Source: Streptomyces sp. NBC_01294
GTDB taxonomy: Bacteria; Actinomycetota; Actinomycetes; Streptomycetales; Streptomycetaceae
DNA: 64,000 nucleotides
Reading direction: 5' to 3'
Assembly: GCF_035917235.1 (NCBI RefSeq)
Contig: NZ_CP108423.1
Location: forward strand, 4,157,001-4,221,000
Shown: positions 42,979 through 51,140 of the stretch, in pieces
Layout of the letters: the number at the start of each line of letters is the position of its first letter
Position numbering within the stretch: position 1 is the stretch's first letter
Position numbers and translations under genes: made by a program
The notes under the pieces: generated by a model
What the model saw: only the letters and a program-made list of their open reading frames with translations
The model's database searches: none
What the model was told of the DNA's origin: nothing

Positions 42979-43183
42979 GTGCGGGCGGCCTCCCCAACCG
43001 GTCCTTGCAAGTCGGGTGAGTCTAACCGGTCAAGATGGGACACTCACCTGCCCTTTAAGGACCAATGACCCGGCACTCCGGGTCCTTTGCCGGTGAGTCC
43101 GCGGTTGCGGCGGGCGCAGGATTGATGTGAGCCCACCGGTTCTGGCAGGAAATCGGTGGGTGAGGGACAGGGCCTCACTGCGG

Positions 43184-43318
43184 GGTCCGGGCCGCGAGCT
43201 TCCCCCTTACTGCGGCCCGGACCGGCAGGTCCGTCCGCATCGGGGGAAGTGGCTTGTCCCCCCGATGCCACTTCCCCCGTCCCACCCGTCGAAGGTCCCG
43301 ACCCCGGTCGGGGCCTTC
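43184..43318 (+). ncRNA. Probable 6C-type structured RNA with terminator
   Basis: The first hairpin has a perfect 12-bp stem (43184-43195 with 43212-43223) and a loop containing CCCCC. The second has a perfect 13-bp stem (43241-43253 with 43267-43279, CGGGGGAAGTGGC) and a loop containing CCCCCC. A GC terminator hairpin follows (43291-43302 with 43307-43318). Two adjacent stem-loops with C-rich loops define the actinobacterial 6C RNA class, known in Streptomyces and mycobacteria. The transcript start is not resolved; it may begin upstream of 43184. No protein frame is supported in this 400-bp gap. Confidence 0.6.
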
Positions 43319-43381
43319 TTCGTGCTGTCCGGCGGTGCGGGGGGCGGGGCGGGGCGGGGCCGGGCGGGATGGGGGTGGGGG

Positions 43382-43672
43382 CTACTGGATGGCGCCGGCC
43401 AGATCCGTGACGGGTTGCACGGGGGCGATCACGGGCGCCAGGTGGTTGGGCAGCTCCGCGAGCGCGTTGAGCTGGTTCAGGCCCTCGCTGAGCTTCCCCC
43501 CGATCTCCTGGACGGAGGAGGGCTGGGCCCCCGCCGGCATGCCCGGGGCGGCCGTCGGCAGGTCCGGGAGGGCGAGGGGGGCGATCGGGGCGGCCGAGGC
43601 GGCGGGTGCGGCGAGGCCCGCGGCGGCCCCCGCGAGGGCGAAGGCGGCGAGGATGCGCTGGGTCTTGGTCAT
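43382..43672 (-). CDS. Small secreted Ala/Pro-rich protein
   Basis: This 96-residue precursor starts at ATG 43672. A clean signal peptide (ILAAFALAGAAAGLAAPAASA) is probably cleaved after ASA at about residue 27. The mature part has IAPLALPDLPTAAPGMPAG followed by a helical segment (VQEIGGKLSEGLNQLNALAEL) and LAPVIAPVQPVTDLAGAIQ, without cysteines. No family is recognised. It is monocistronic and convergent with the 6C-type RNA. Confidence 0.75.
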   Translation of the reverse strand: MTKTQRILAAFALAGAAAGLAAPAASAAPIAPLALPDLPTAAPGMPAGAQPSSVQEIGGKLSEGLNQLNALAELPNHLAPVIAPVQPVTDLAGAIQ

Positions 43673-43808
43673 GCCGTGACAACGGCGGAAGGGGCGGGCG
43701 GTCACGCCGCCGTACTCCAGAGGGGCGCGTCCGCGTGCGGGCGCCGACGGGGGCGGGGCCGACGGGGGTGCTGGGGTCCGGGTTCCGGGTTCCGGGTTCC
43801 GGAAACGC

Positions 43809-43842
43809 CGAGAGCCCCGACCCTTGCGGGGCGGGGCTCTCG
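43809..43842 (-). terminator. Terminator of tRNA-Ser(CGA)
   Basis: An 11-bp perfect stem, CGAGAGCCCCG (43809-43819) with 43832-43842, lies 7 bases past the tRNA 3' end. Next to it, 43778-43801 holds about three tandem GGGTTCCG octamers. Confidence 0.85.
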
Positions 43843-43849
43843 ATCAGAG

Positions 43850-43936
43850 CGGTAGCGGTGGGATTTGAACCCACGGATAGCTTGCACCATCACACGCTTT
43901 CGAGGCGTGCTCCTTCGGCCGCTCGGACACGCTACC
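43850..43936 (-). tRNA. tRNA-Ser(CGA)
   Basis: This 87-nt class II tRNA on the minus strand has acceptor GGTAGCG pairing with CGCTACC and discriminator G. The anticodon loop CTCGAAA carries CGA, the variable arm is long and the TPsiC loop is GTTCAAATC. It reads UCG. Confidence 0.97.
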
Positions 43937-43984
43937 GAGAGAGAGCTTAGCCCAAAGTGGCCCGTGCGCTGAAATCCGTATCCG

Positions 43985-44464
43985 TCACAGGTCCCGGAAG
44001 AAGTCCGTCAGCTGCCGGGCGCACTCCTCGGCGAGGACGCCGCGGACCACCTCGGGGCGGTGGTTGAGCCTGCGGTCCCGTACGAGGTCCCACAGCGACC
44101 CGGCCGCACCCGCCTTCTCGTCGTCCGCGCCGTAGACGACCCGGGCGACGCGCGACTGCACGAGCGCGCCCGCGCACATGACGCACGGCTCCAGGGTGAC
44201 CACGAGGGTGCACCCCGGAAGCCGCCATTCTCCGAGCTTGGCGGCCGCCCGGCGCAGGGCCACCACCTCGGCGTGCGCCGTGGGATCGCCGGTCGCCTCG
44301 CGTTCGTTGTACCCGGTGGCGAGCAGCTGCCCGTCCGGGCCCAGCACGACGGCGCCGACCGGCACATCGCCGGCCGGCACCGCCCGGGCGGCCTCCTGGA
44401 GCGCCAGGCGCATGGAGTCCCGCCACGGGTCCCTCACGGGATCGTGGGTGTGTGCGGGGAGCAC
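43985..44464 (-). CDS. tadA: tRNA-specific adenosine deaminase TadA
   Basis: This 159-residue enzyme converts the wobble A34 of tRNA-Arg(ACG) to inosine. Its substrate tRNA is encoded in this window at 26181. The zinc and proton-shuttle residues are His64 and Glu66 in PTAHAEVVAL, and Cys94 and Cys97 in LEPCVMCAGA. VPVGAVVLGPDGQLLATGYNERE is also family-typical. It starts at GTG 44464, overlapping by one base the stop of the preceding gene. The product is essential in most bacteria. Confidence 0.94.
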   Translation of the reverse strand: MLPAHTHDPVRDPWRDSMRLALQEAARAVPAGDVPVGAVVLGPDGQLLATGYNEREATGDPTAHAEVVALRRAAAKLGEWRLPGCTLVVTLEPCVMCAGALVQSRVARVVYGADDEKAGAAGSLWDLVRDRRLNHRPEVVRGVLAEECARQLTDFFRDL

Positions 44465-45012
44465 TAGCGGACGGCCTCCAGGACCTCGGTGGCGCCGAGG
44501 GACTCCGCGATCTCCGAGAGTGCGTCCCCGTCGAGGGTCATCAGTTGTTTGTGGGTCACCCCGAGGTCGTCCAGCAGCCGGGGGTCGCCGAGCGGACCGG
44601 CCGGCACCGGCTCCGCGCCGGTCCCGCCCGCCTCGTCCTCGTCGGCGTCGTCGTCCGCGTAGGAGGCGACGGCGTCCTCCTCGCCGTCCTCGGTGCCGTC
44701 CAGGTCCAGTTCGTCGAGTTCGTCGTCCTCCTCGTCGCTGCCCAGCAGCTCTTTGGTCAGCATCGAGCCGTAGGAGCTGCGGGCGGCCGCGGCGGCGTTC
44801 GATACGAAGTACCGCGGGTCCTCCTCGCCGTCCACGCGGACGACGCCGAACCAGGCGTCCTCCTGCTCGATGAGGGCGACCACCGTGTCGTCGTCGACAG
44901 CGGCGGAACGGGCGAGATCGATCAGATCACTGAGGGACTCGACGTCGTCGAGTTCCATGTCGCTCGCTTCCCACCCGTCTTCGGTGCGCGCGAGCAGTGC
45001 GGCGAAATACAC
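44464..45012 (-). CDS. TadA-associated protein of actinobacteria
   Basis: This 182-residue acidic protein starts at GTG 45012 behind GGGAGAG. It begins MYFAALLARTEDGWEASDM and ends with a helical SEIAESLGATEVLEAV. The middle (about 100-140) is almost entirely Asp/Glu (DEEDDELDELDLDGTEDGEE). It is co-translated with tadA (TAGTG overlap). Actinobacterial relatives are annotated as tRNA adenosine deaminase-associated proteins on position alone. It could be a stability or assembly partner; no catalytic motif is seen. Confidence 0.87.
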   Translation of the reverse strand: MYFAALLARTEDGWEASDMELDDVESLSDLIDLARSAAVDDDTVVALIEQEDAWFGVVRVDGEEDPRYFVSNAAAAARSSYGSMLTKELLGSDEEDDELDELDLDGTEDGEEDAVASYADDDADEDEAGGTGAEPVPAGPLGDPRLLDDLGVTHKQLMTLDGDALSEIAESLGATEVLEAVR

Positions 45013-45302
45013 CGTGACTCTCCCACTGGTCTTAGGCGTGCCGGTTGGAGGTCCCCCCGGCCGGAGGTTGGGGCAAAGCGGCCGTGTGCTCGCCACCCGT
45101 ACCCCGCCCAATCGGCATCGTGGCAGAAACAGCGGCGTTGCGAGAGGTCTTCCGCGCTTGCGTCGTGCCGCGCCGTGCGGTGGTGGGGGGCGTGCGGGGT
45201 TGCGGCGGCGGGGTGTTTCGGGGTGGCGGGGGCCGTCTCGGTTGGCCTGCGGGCCGCTCGTGTCGCGGCGGGGCGGGGCGCTGCGCGGTGCTGGGCCGGG
45301 CT
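45013..45302. other. GC-rich gap upstream of the tadA operon
   Basis: About 290 bp are very rich in G and C and lack codon structure on either strand. They hold the promoter of the tadA operon near 45013-45110 and otherwise nothing recognisable. Confidence 0.45.
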
Positions 45303-45400
45303 CGCGCCTCAGGCGCCGGCGGGGCTGAAGGACTCGGGGCTCCGCCCCCGGACCCCGCGCCTCAAACGCCGGCGGGGCTGGATTGGGCCGGCGGGGCTGG
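45303..45400. repeat. Interspersed palindromic repeat (Streptomyces GC repeat)
   Basis: Two copies of GCGCCTCARRCGCCGGCGG are each followed by GGCTGRA (45305-45330 and 45357-45382). They flank GGGGCTCCGCCCCCGGACCC, and a third partial GCCGGCGGGGCTGG follows at about 45388-45400. Very similar units recur between genes in many Streptomyces genomes. Confidence 0.7.
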
Positions 45401-45410
45401 TTTTGCCCGG

Positions 45411-45590
45411 TTACCAGCGGAACGTGCGCATGCGCATTTGTTGGCGCATGCGGGCCGCGCGGGCGCGGCGGGGCTGGACGCGGTCGCGCAGCTCGCGCGC
45501 CTCCATCAGCTCGCGCAGGAACTGCGCGCGGCGGGCTCGGCGCTGCGCCGGGGTCTCCGGGGCATCATCGCTCGGCTGCGTGTCGGGCAT
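45411..45590 (-). CDS. Small Arg-rich conserved-type protein
   Basis: This 59-residue protein starts at ATG 45590 (MPDTQPSDDAPE). A short acidic head is followed by a strongly basic helical region (PAQRRARRAQFLRELMEA, QPRRARAARMRQQMRMRTF). It may bind RNA or DNA, but no family is recognised. A longer frame to 45632 is possible. Its codon bias and compact charge pattern support a real gene. Confidence 0.6.
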   Translation of the reverse strand: MPDTQPSDDAPETPAQRRARRAQFLRELMEARELRDRVQPRRARAARMRQQMRMRTFRW

Positions 45591-45672
45591 CGGCCACCAC
45601 CTGGGCTGGTCGGTCGTCCCCCCTGCACCCACCTTCCCCCGGACGGGCCGTTTGATGCCACCCCGTCGCAGG

Positions 45673-46614
45673 TCAGGCGTCGTCCTTGAGGGTCGGGACG
45701 ACCGCTACGGGGCCGTGCGCGTGCTGGAGCACCGCGTGGGCCACCGAGCCGATCATCAGCGACATGGCGGTGCGCCGCGGGTGGTGGCGGCCGACCACGA
45801 CCAGCGCCGCCGACCGGGAGGCGGTGACCAGCCGGCCCGCCGCGTCCCCGGGCACCGCGGCCTGCTCGACCCGGACGTCCGGGTAGCGCATGCGGAACGG
45901 CGCCAGCCGCGCCGTCTGGGAGCGCAGCATCTCCCGCTCGGCCGGCACCGCGTCCCCGTCGTCGGCCAGCCCCTCCGGCGGGATCACCGCGAACGGGCTG
46001 TCGATCACCAGGGTCGGCGCGGGCGGAATGGCGTACGCGGAGACCACCTGGACGGTGGTCCCCCGCACGGCCGCCTCCGCGAACGCGAAGTCCAGTACGT
46101 CGTCGGGCGTCTCGGCGGCGTGCAGCCCGAGCACCACCCGCCCGGCGGACTCCTCCGCGTCGGCGTCCCGGGCGCTGCGCTCCGCGTGCGGGACCACCAC
46201 GACCGGGCACGCCGCCGTGCTCGCCACGGCGCGGCTGCTGGAGCCGAGCAGCAGGCTGGCGAAGCCGCCGCGGCCCCGGGAGCCCATCACCAGCATCAGG
46301 CCCTTTGTCCCGATCACCCGCAGCGCCTCGGGTACGGAGCCCTCCAGCGCCTCGTAGCGGACCCCCTCCGGCAGCTCGGGGCCGCCTCCGAACAGCGCCC
46401 GGACCCAGTCGCTCACGGGGTCGGCGAACGTCTCCGGCTGCGAGGCGTCGTGCAGGGACGCCCGGCGCCCCGCATACAACTGGGCGTGGTCGGGCAGTAC
46501 ATGGGCGATCAGCAGCCCCGCATCGTGCCGGACGGCCGCGGCCCGCGCCCACTCCAGGGCCTTGAGGCTGTGTTCGGACCCGTCGACGGCTGCGATGACC
46601 GGTGCGTTGCTCAT
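45673..46614 (-). CDS. Universal stress protein, tandem Usp domains
   Basis: This 313-residue protein has two Usp domains (about 1-150 and 160-310). Each begins with a PVIAAVDGSEHSLKALEWA- or RVVLGLHAAETPDDVLDFA-like strand-helix unit. The first has the ATP-type loop LVMGSRGRGGFASLLLGSSS and the second VVVGRHHPRRTAMSLMIGSV, which departs from G-X2-G-X9-G. The first domain may therefore bind ATP and the second be degenerate. Such proteins are induced by starvation or low oxygen in actinobacteria. It is divergent from upp. Confidence 0.92.
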   Translation of the reverse strand: MSNAPVIAAVDGSEHSLKALEWARAAAVRHDAGLLIAHVLPDHAQLYAGRRASLHDASQPETFADPVSDWVRALFGGGPELPEGVRYEALEGSVPEALRVIGTKGLMLVMGSRGRGGFASLLLGSSSRAVASTAACPVVVVPHAERSARDADAEESAGRVVLGLHAAETPDDVLDFAFAEAAVRGTTVQVVSAYAIPPAPTLVIDSPFAVIPPEGLADDGDAVPAEREMLRSQTARLAPFRMRYPDVRVEQAAVPGDAAGRLVTASRSAALVVVGRHHPRRTAMSLMIGSVAHAVLQHAHGPVAVVPTLKDDA

Positions 46615-46777
46615 CGTTCCAGCGTGCTGGGCGTCCGCGCGGGTCGCATCCGCAGCCTGCTGCGGGCGTGGCCGCGGCTTCGGACGCGAAGGGGCTGCTT
46701 CACCGCGTAGCCTTTTGGGTGCAGGTCGCGTCGTGCGGCCGTTTTTGCAGGTCGCAGGCTGAGTTTTGGAGGATGTT

Positions 46778-47413
46778 GTGCGTTTGCAGGTCGTCGATCA
46801 CCCCTTGGTGGCGCACAAACTCACCACCCTGCGCGACAAGCGCACCGACTCCGCCACCTTCCGGCGGCTCGCCGACGAGCTGGTGACCCTGCTCGCGTAC
46901 GAGGCCACCCGGGACGTGCGCACCGAGCAGGCGGACATCGAGACCCCGGTCGCCCCGACCACCGGCGTGAAGCTCTCGCACCCGCGTCCGCTGGTCGTCC
47001 CGATCCTGCGCGCCGGTCTCGGCATGCTCGACGGCATGGTGCGCCTGCTGCCGACCGCCGAGGTGGGCTTCCTGGGCATGGTCCGCAACGAGGAGACCCT
47101 GGAGGCCTCCACGTACGCGACGCGCATGCCCGAGGACCTCTCCGGCCGGCAGGTCTACGTCGTCGACCCGATGCTGGCCACCGGCGGCACGCTCGTCGCG
47201 GCGATCCAGGAACTGATCAAGCGCGGCGCCGACGACGTCACGGCCGTGGTGCTGCTGGCCGCGCCCGAGGGCGTCGAGATCATGGAGCGCGAGCTGGCGG
47301 GCACGCCGGTGACCGTGGTGACGGCCGCCGTGGACGAGCGGCTCAACGAGCACGGCTACATCGTGCCGGGCCTGGGTGACGCGGGCGACCGGATGTACGG
47401 CTCGGCCGAGTAG
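46778..47413 (+). CDS. upp: Uracil phosphoribosyltransferase
   Basis: This 211-residue enzyme salvages uracil: uracil + PRPP to UMP + PPi. The PRPP loop is [17 protein letters not shown] (about 125-141). The family-typical [21 protein letters not shown] at the start and the uracil-binding C-terminus ([15 protein letters not shown]) are intact. It starts at GTG 46778 after GGAGGA. Three GCAGGTCG octamers occur at 46722-46792, around the start region, and could affect expression. Confidence 0.96.
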   Translation: MRLQVVDHPLVAHKLTTLRDKRTDSATFRRLADELVTLLAYEATRDVRTEQADIETPVAPTTGVKLSHPRPLVVPILRAGLGMLDGMVRLLPTAEVGFLGMVRNEETLEASTYATRMPEDLSGRQVYVVDPMLATGGTLVAAIQELIKRGADDVTAVVLLAAPEGVEIMERELAGTPVTVVTAAVDERLNEHGYIVPGLGDAGDRMYGSAE

Positions 47414-47429
47414 CCGAGCGGGCCGCGGT

Positions 47430-48098
47430 TCAGCACTTGGCGGGCGCGGGCACGGGGTTGGCCAGCAGGGCCAGCGCCTTGTCCGCGTCCTCCTTCGTAC
47501 TGAGCTCCTTGAAGGCGTCGCCCAGGATCAGGTCGATGTCCGCGGTCTCGCGGGTGTCGTTCTGCTGGGTGGTGCCGGCGAGCTGCGTGCCGAGTACCGA
47601 GTAGGCGGCCTTGTCGGTCGTCGGGGAGCCCAGCAGTATCCCGGTGCCGGGTACCTTCTTGTCGAAGTCGGCCGGGGCGTTGCCGACCTGGCCGACGACG
47701 AAGCCGCGTTTGGCCAGCTCGTCGCCGACGGCCTTGGCCAGGCCCGCACGCGGGGTCGCGTTGTAGACGTTGACCGTGATCTCGCCGGGCGGCGGGAGTA
47801 CGACCGCCGGTTTGGCCGGGGCCGAGGCCGAGGCGGCGGTGGAGCCGCCCTTGGCAGCGGGCTTGGGGGGCGTCGTCGGGCAGTCCTTGGCACCCGCAGC
47901 CGTGTTCCGCTTGGGGCTGTCGCCCCGGAACACGTCAATGAGCTGCAGCGCCCCGTAGCCGACCAGGGCGAGCGCGAGGACCGAGCCGAGCACGGCGAGG
48001 ACGATCCGAGGACGGCTCCGCTTACGGCTCATGCGGGGGTAGGCCGCTCCCGTGACGCGGTACTTTCCGCCCATGCCGGGGGGAGTGAGCATGCTCAT
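47430..48098 (-). CDS. LytR C-terminal-domain membrane protein
   Basis: This 222-residue protein has a basic cytoplasmic head (about 1-30), one transmembrane helix (IVLAVLGSVLALALVGYGAL, about 32-51) and a Pro/Ala/Lys linker. A LytR_C domain follows (about 105-195: ITVNVYNATPRAGLAKAVGDELAKRGFVVG ... VPGTGILLG). LytR_C domains occur at the end of LCP wall-polymer ligases or alone, outside the membrane. The alternative start is ATG 48092. It is convergent with upp. Confidence 0.9.
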   Translation of the reverse strand: MSMLTPPGMGGKYRVTGAAYPRMSRKRSRPRIVLAVLGSVLALALVGYGALQLIDVFRGDSPKRNTAAGAKDCPTTPPKPAAKGGSTAASASAPAKPAVVLPPPGEITVNVYNATPRAGLAKAVGDELAKRGFVVGQVGNAPADFDKKVPGTGILLGSPTTDKAAYSVLGTQLAGTTQQNDTRETADIDLILGDAFKELSTKEDADKALALLANPVPAPAKC

Positions 48099-48200
48099 GG
48101 GCGCAGCGTAGTGCGGCCCGGTGGTGATGCCTACTAAATGATCTGCTGATAGGTCAATGGTGACCCGAAAGGCGCAATCTACGCGAAGCCGTCAGGGCCT

Positions 48201-48497
48201 TCAGTCCATTTCGAGGACGCGGGCGTGCAGCACCTGGCGCTGCTGCAGGGCGGCGCGCACCGCGCGGTGCAGCCCGTCCTCCAGGTAGAGATCCCCCCGC
48301 CACTTCACGACGTGGGCGAACAGGTCGCCGTAGAAGGTGGAGTCCTCGGCGAGCAGCGTTTCGAGGTCCAGCTGCCCCTTGGTCGTCACGAGCTGGTCGA
48401 GCCGGACCGGGCGCGGCGCGACGTCCGCCCACTGCCGGGTGGTTTCCCTGCCGTGGTCGGGGTACGGCCGCCCGCTTCCGATGCGCTTGAAGATCAC
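48201..48497 (-). CDS. Conserved small protein, ParB-nuclease-like / VapB-annotated family
   Basis: This 98-residue protein (MIFKRIGSGRPYPDHG) contains VRLDQLVTTKGQLDLETLLAEDSTFYGDLFAHVVKWRGDLYLEDGLHRAVRAAL. The last part resembles the DGHHR strand-helix of ParB-type folds. Homologues are often labelled VapB-family antitoxins, but no toxin gene is adjacent. I would treat it as function unknown. It lies between upp/LytR_C and the HerA gene. Confidence 0.75.
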   Translation of the reverse strand: MIFKRIGSGRPYPDHGRETTRQWADVAPRPVRLDQLVTTKGQLDLETLLAEDSTFYGDLFAHVVKWRGDLYLEDGLHRAVRAALQQRQVLHARVLEMD

Positions 48498-48585
48498 ACG
48501 GAAAGCCTACCGGGCCGGTGCCTGCGGGCGCAGCCTCGCAGCGGTGGTGCAAAAGTGGCGAACAGTGCCAATTGGGGAGTGATCC

Positions 48586-50187
48586 ATGAGTCAGAGCGCC
48601 GACCCCGCCGTCCCGGCGGACCAGATCGCCGCCGGGTACGCGTTCACCGGACCCGCGCTCGACCTCGGGGCCCTGCTCTGGGACGGCACGTGTCTGCCCG
48701 ACCGGCAGATCCGCATCCCGCTGGCGATGCTCAACCGGCACGGGCTGGTCACCGGGGCCACCGGCACCGGCAAGACCAAGACCCTCCAGCTCATCGCCGA
48801 GCAGCTGTCGGCGGGCGGCGTCCCCGTCTTCCTCGCGGACATCAAGGGCGACGTCTCGGGGATCTCGGCGCCCGGCACGACGAACGACAAGATCGAGGAA
48901 CGGGCCAGGGAAGTGGCCCAGAAGTGGGAACCGACCGCCTGCCCCGGCGAGTTCTACTCGCTCGGCGGGATCGGCCCCGGCATCCCGGTCCGGTCGACCG
49001 TCACCAGCTTCGGCCCGGTGCTCCTGTCGAAGGTGCTCCAGCTCAACCAGACGCAGGAGCAGTCGCTCGGCCTGATCTTCCACTACGCCGACACCAAGGG
49101 CCTGGAGCTGTTCGACCTCAAGGACCTGCGCGCGGTCGTCGCCTTCCTCGTCTCCGACCAGGGGAAACCCGAACTCAAGGGCATCGGCGGGCTGTCCACG
49201 GTGACGGCCGGGGTGATCCTGCGGGCGCTGACCGCCTTCGAGCAGCAGGGGGCCGCGGAGTTCTTCGGCGAGCCGGAGTTCGACACGAGCGAGTTCCTCC
49301 GCACCGCCCCGGACGGGCGCGGACTGGTGTCCGTACTGGAGCTGCCGGCGGTCCAGGACAAGCCGCAGCTCTTCTCCACCTTCCTGATGTGGCTGCTGGC
49401 CGACCTCTACAACGACCTCCCCGAGGTCGGCGACCTGGAGCGGCCCAAGCTGGTCTTCTTCTTCGACGAGGCGCACCTGCTCTTCAGCGGGGCCTCCAAG
49501 GCCTTCCTCGCCTCCATCACCCAGACGGTGCGCCTGATCCGTTCCAAGGGCGTCGGCGTCTTCTTCGTCACGCAGACCCCCAAGGACGTGCCGGCGGACG
49601 TGCTCGCCCAGCTCGGCAACCGGGTGCAGCACGCGCTGCGCGCCTTCACCCCCGACGACGCCAAGGCGCTGAAGGCGACCGTGAAGACGTTCCCCCATTC
49701 GGCCTACGACCTGGAGGAGCTGCTCACGCAGCTGGGGACCGGCGAGGCGGTCGTCACCGTGCTCAGCGAGAACGGCGCCCCGACCCCGGTCGCGGCGATC
49801 CGGCTGCGGGCCCCGCAGTCGCTGATGGGACCGGTCGGGGCGGAGGCGCTGGACCGGGCGGTGAAGTCCTCGCTGCTCTGGTCGCGCTACGCGGAGCCGG
49901 TCGACCGCGAGTCGGCGTACGAGAAGATCACCGCCGAGCAGGCAGCGGCGGAGGCGAAGGCCGAGGAGGCGGCGGCCGCCGCCGAAGCCGAGAAGCAGGC
50001 CGAGCAGGCGCAGAAGGCGCAGAAGGAGGCCGCGCGGGCCTCGCGCGGCGCCCCGAAGCCGGATCCCTCGCTGGCCGAGCAGGTGGTGGGGAGCGGGCTG
50101 TTCCGCTCGCTGGCCCGGTCGATCGGGACGCAGCTGGGCCGGGAGATCTCGCGCTCGATCTTCGGGACGGCGCGCAAGCGCCGGTGA
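48586..50187 (+). CDS. HerA-like ATPase (DUF853/YjgR)
   Basis: This 533-residue P-loop ATPase of the FtsK/HerA group has Walker A GATGTGKT (57-64), Walker B KLVFFFDEAHLLF (about 287-298), GVFFVTQTPKDVP (sensor) and an arginine-containing C-terminal part (LIRSKGVG). An Ala/Glu/Lys coiled segment (about 450-495) precedes the tail GLFRSLARSIGTQLGREISRSIFG. YjgR-type proteins are soluble and unassigned; they lack the NurA partner of archaeal HerA. No nuclease is adjacent here; the next gene is opcA-like. Confidence 0.92.
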   Translation: MSQSADPAVPADQIAAGYAFTGPALDLGALLWDGTCLPDRQIRIPLAMLNRHGLVTGATGTGKTKTLQLIAEQLSAGGVPVFLADIKGDVSGISAPGTTNDKIEERAREVAQKWEPTACPGEFYSLGGIGPGIPVRSTVTSFGPVLLSKVLQLNQTQEQSLGLIFHYADTKGLELFDLKDLRAVVAFLVSDQGKPELKGIGGLSTVTAGVILRALTAFEQQGAAEFFGEPEFDTSEFLRTAPDGRGLVSVLELPAVQDKPQLFSTFLMWLLADLYNDLPEVGDLERPKLVFFFDEAHLLFSGASKAFLASITQTVRLIRSKGVGVFFVTQTPKDVPADVLAQLGNRVQHALRAFTPDDAKALKATVKTFPHSAYDLEELLTQLGTGEAVVTVLSENGAPTPVAAIRLRAPQSLMGPVGAEALDRAVKSSLLWSRYAEPVDRESAYEKITAEQAAAEAKAEEAAAAAEAEKQAEQAQKAQKEAARASRGAPKPDPSLAEQVVGSGLFRSLARSIGTQLGREISRSIFGTARKRR

Positions 50188-50207
50188 CGCGGTGACAGAC
50201 TCGGTGC

Positions 50208-51140
50208 ATGCGGACCGAACTCACCGACACCACGTCCAGCAAGGTCAACCGTGCCCTGCTCGAAGCACGCCGGGCCATAGGCAGCCCCGCCATGGGGCTG
50301 GTACTGACACTTGTCCTCGTCACCGACGAGGAGAACGCCTACGACGCCGTACGCGCGGCCTCCGAGGCCTCGCGCGAGCACCCGTGCCGCATTATCGCGG
50401 TCATCAGGCGCACCTCGCGCGGCCCGCACAAGCTCCGCGCGAACCGGGTCGACGCCGAGCTGCGGGTCGGGTCGGACGCCGGGAGCGGCGAGGTCGTGCT
50501 GCTGCGCCTGCACGGGGCGCTGACGGAGCAGGCCGGCTCGGTCGTACTGCCGCTGCTCGTGCCGGACGCGCCCGTGGTGGCGTGGTGGCCGGCCGACGCG
50601 CCCACCGACCTGGCGCGGGACCCGCTGGGCGCGCTCGCGCAGCGCCGGATCACGGACGCGGCCGCCGCCTTCGACCCGGTCGGCGTGCTCGACGAGCGGG
50701 CCGTCGGCTACCAGCCCGGCGACACCGACCTGGCCTGGACCCGGCTCACGCCGTGGCGGGCCCTGCTGGCCGCCGCCTTGGACCAGAAGCCGCTGCCGGT
50801 GACCGCCGCGGCGGTGGAGAGCGAGCCCGACAACGCGAGCGCCGAGCTGCTGGCGCGCTGGCTGGAGGACCGGCTGGGGGTGGCGGTGTCCCGGGTCGCG
50901 ACCGACGGGCCGGTGATCACCGGGGTCAGCCTGCAGACCACGGGCGGGGAGATCCGGGTGGACCGGCCCGCGGGGGCGCTGGCCACCTTGACCCTGCCGG
51001 GGAGCCCCGACCGCAAGGTGGCCCTGAAGATCCGCAGCGGCGCCGAACTGATCGCGGAGGAACTGCGGCGGCTCGACGCGGACATGGTCTACGGCTCGGC
51101 GCTGCGGCGGCGGCCGCTCCAGGCGGCGCTCTCCGCGTAG
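50208..51140 (+). CDS. OpcA-like glucose-6-phosphate dehydrogenase assembly protein (orphan)
   Basis: This 310-residue protein matches OpcA along its length: MRTELTDTTSSKVNRALLEAR, GLVLTLVLVTDEENAYDAVRAA, REHPCRIIAVIRR, VVLPLLVPDAPVVAWWPADAP and GDTDLAWTRLTPWRALLAAALDQ. OpcA is needed to assemble or activate G6PDH and is normally next to zwf. Here there is no zwf, tal or tkt nearby, so it is probably a second copy serving another dehydrogenase or a redox-linked role. It starts 20 bp after the HerA gene and its 3' end overlaps the convergent cupin gene by 52 bp. Confidence 0.88.
   Translation: MRTELTDTTSSKVNRALLEARRAIGSPAMGLVLTLVLVTDEENAYDAVRAASEASREHPCRIIAVIRRTSRGPHKLRANRVDAELRVGSDAGSGEVVLLRLHGALTEQAGSVVLPLLVPDAPVVAWWPADAPTDLARDPLGALAQRRITDAAAAFDPVGVLDERAVGYQPGDTDLAWTRLTPWRALLAAALDQKPLPVTAAAVESEPDNASAELLARWLEDRLGVAVSRVATDGPVITGVSLQTTGGEIRVDRPAGALATLTLPGSPDRKVALKIRSGAELIAEELRRLDADMVYGSALRRRPLQAALSA

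Noticed and set aside
43066..43087. GACCCGG-CACT-CCGGGTC hairpin followed by TTT as terminator of a plus-strand gene
   Set aside because: No gene ends upstream of it on the plus strand; it may be part of the promoter or leader region of the 6C-type RNA, which cannot be resolved from sequence.
48201..48497. VapB antitoxin function for the 98-residue protein
   Set aside because: No toxin gene is adjacent and no ribbon-helix-helix or AbrB motif is visible; the sequence resembles a ParB-type fold more, so only a neutral description is given.
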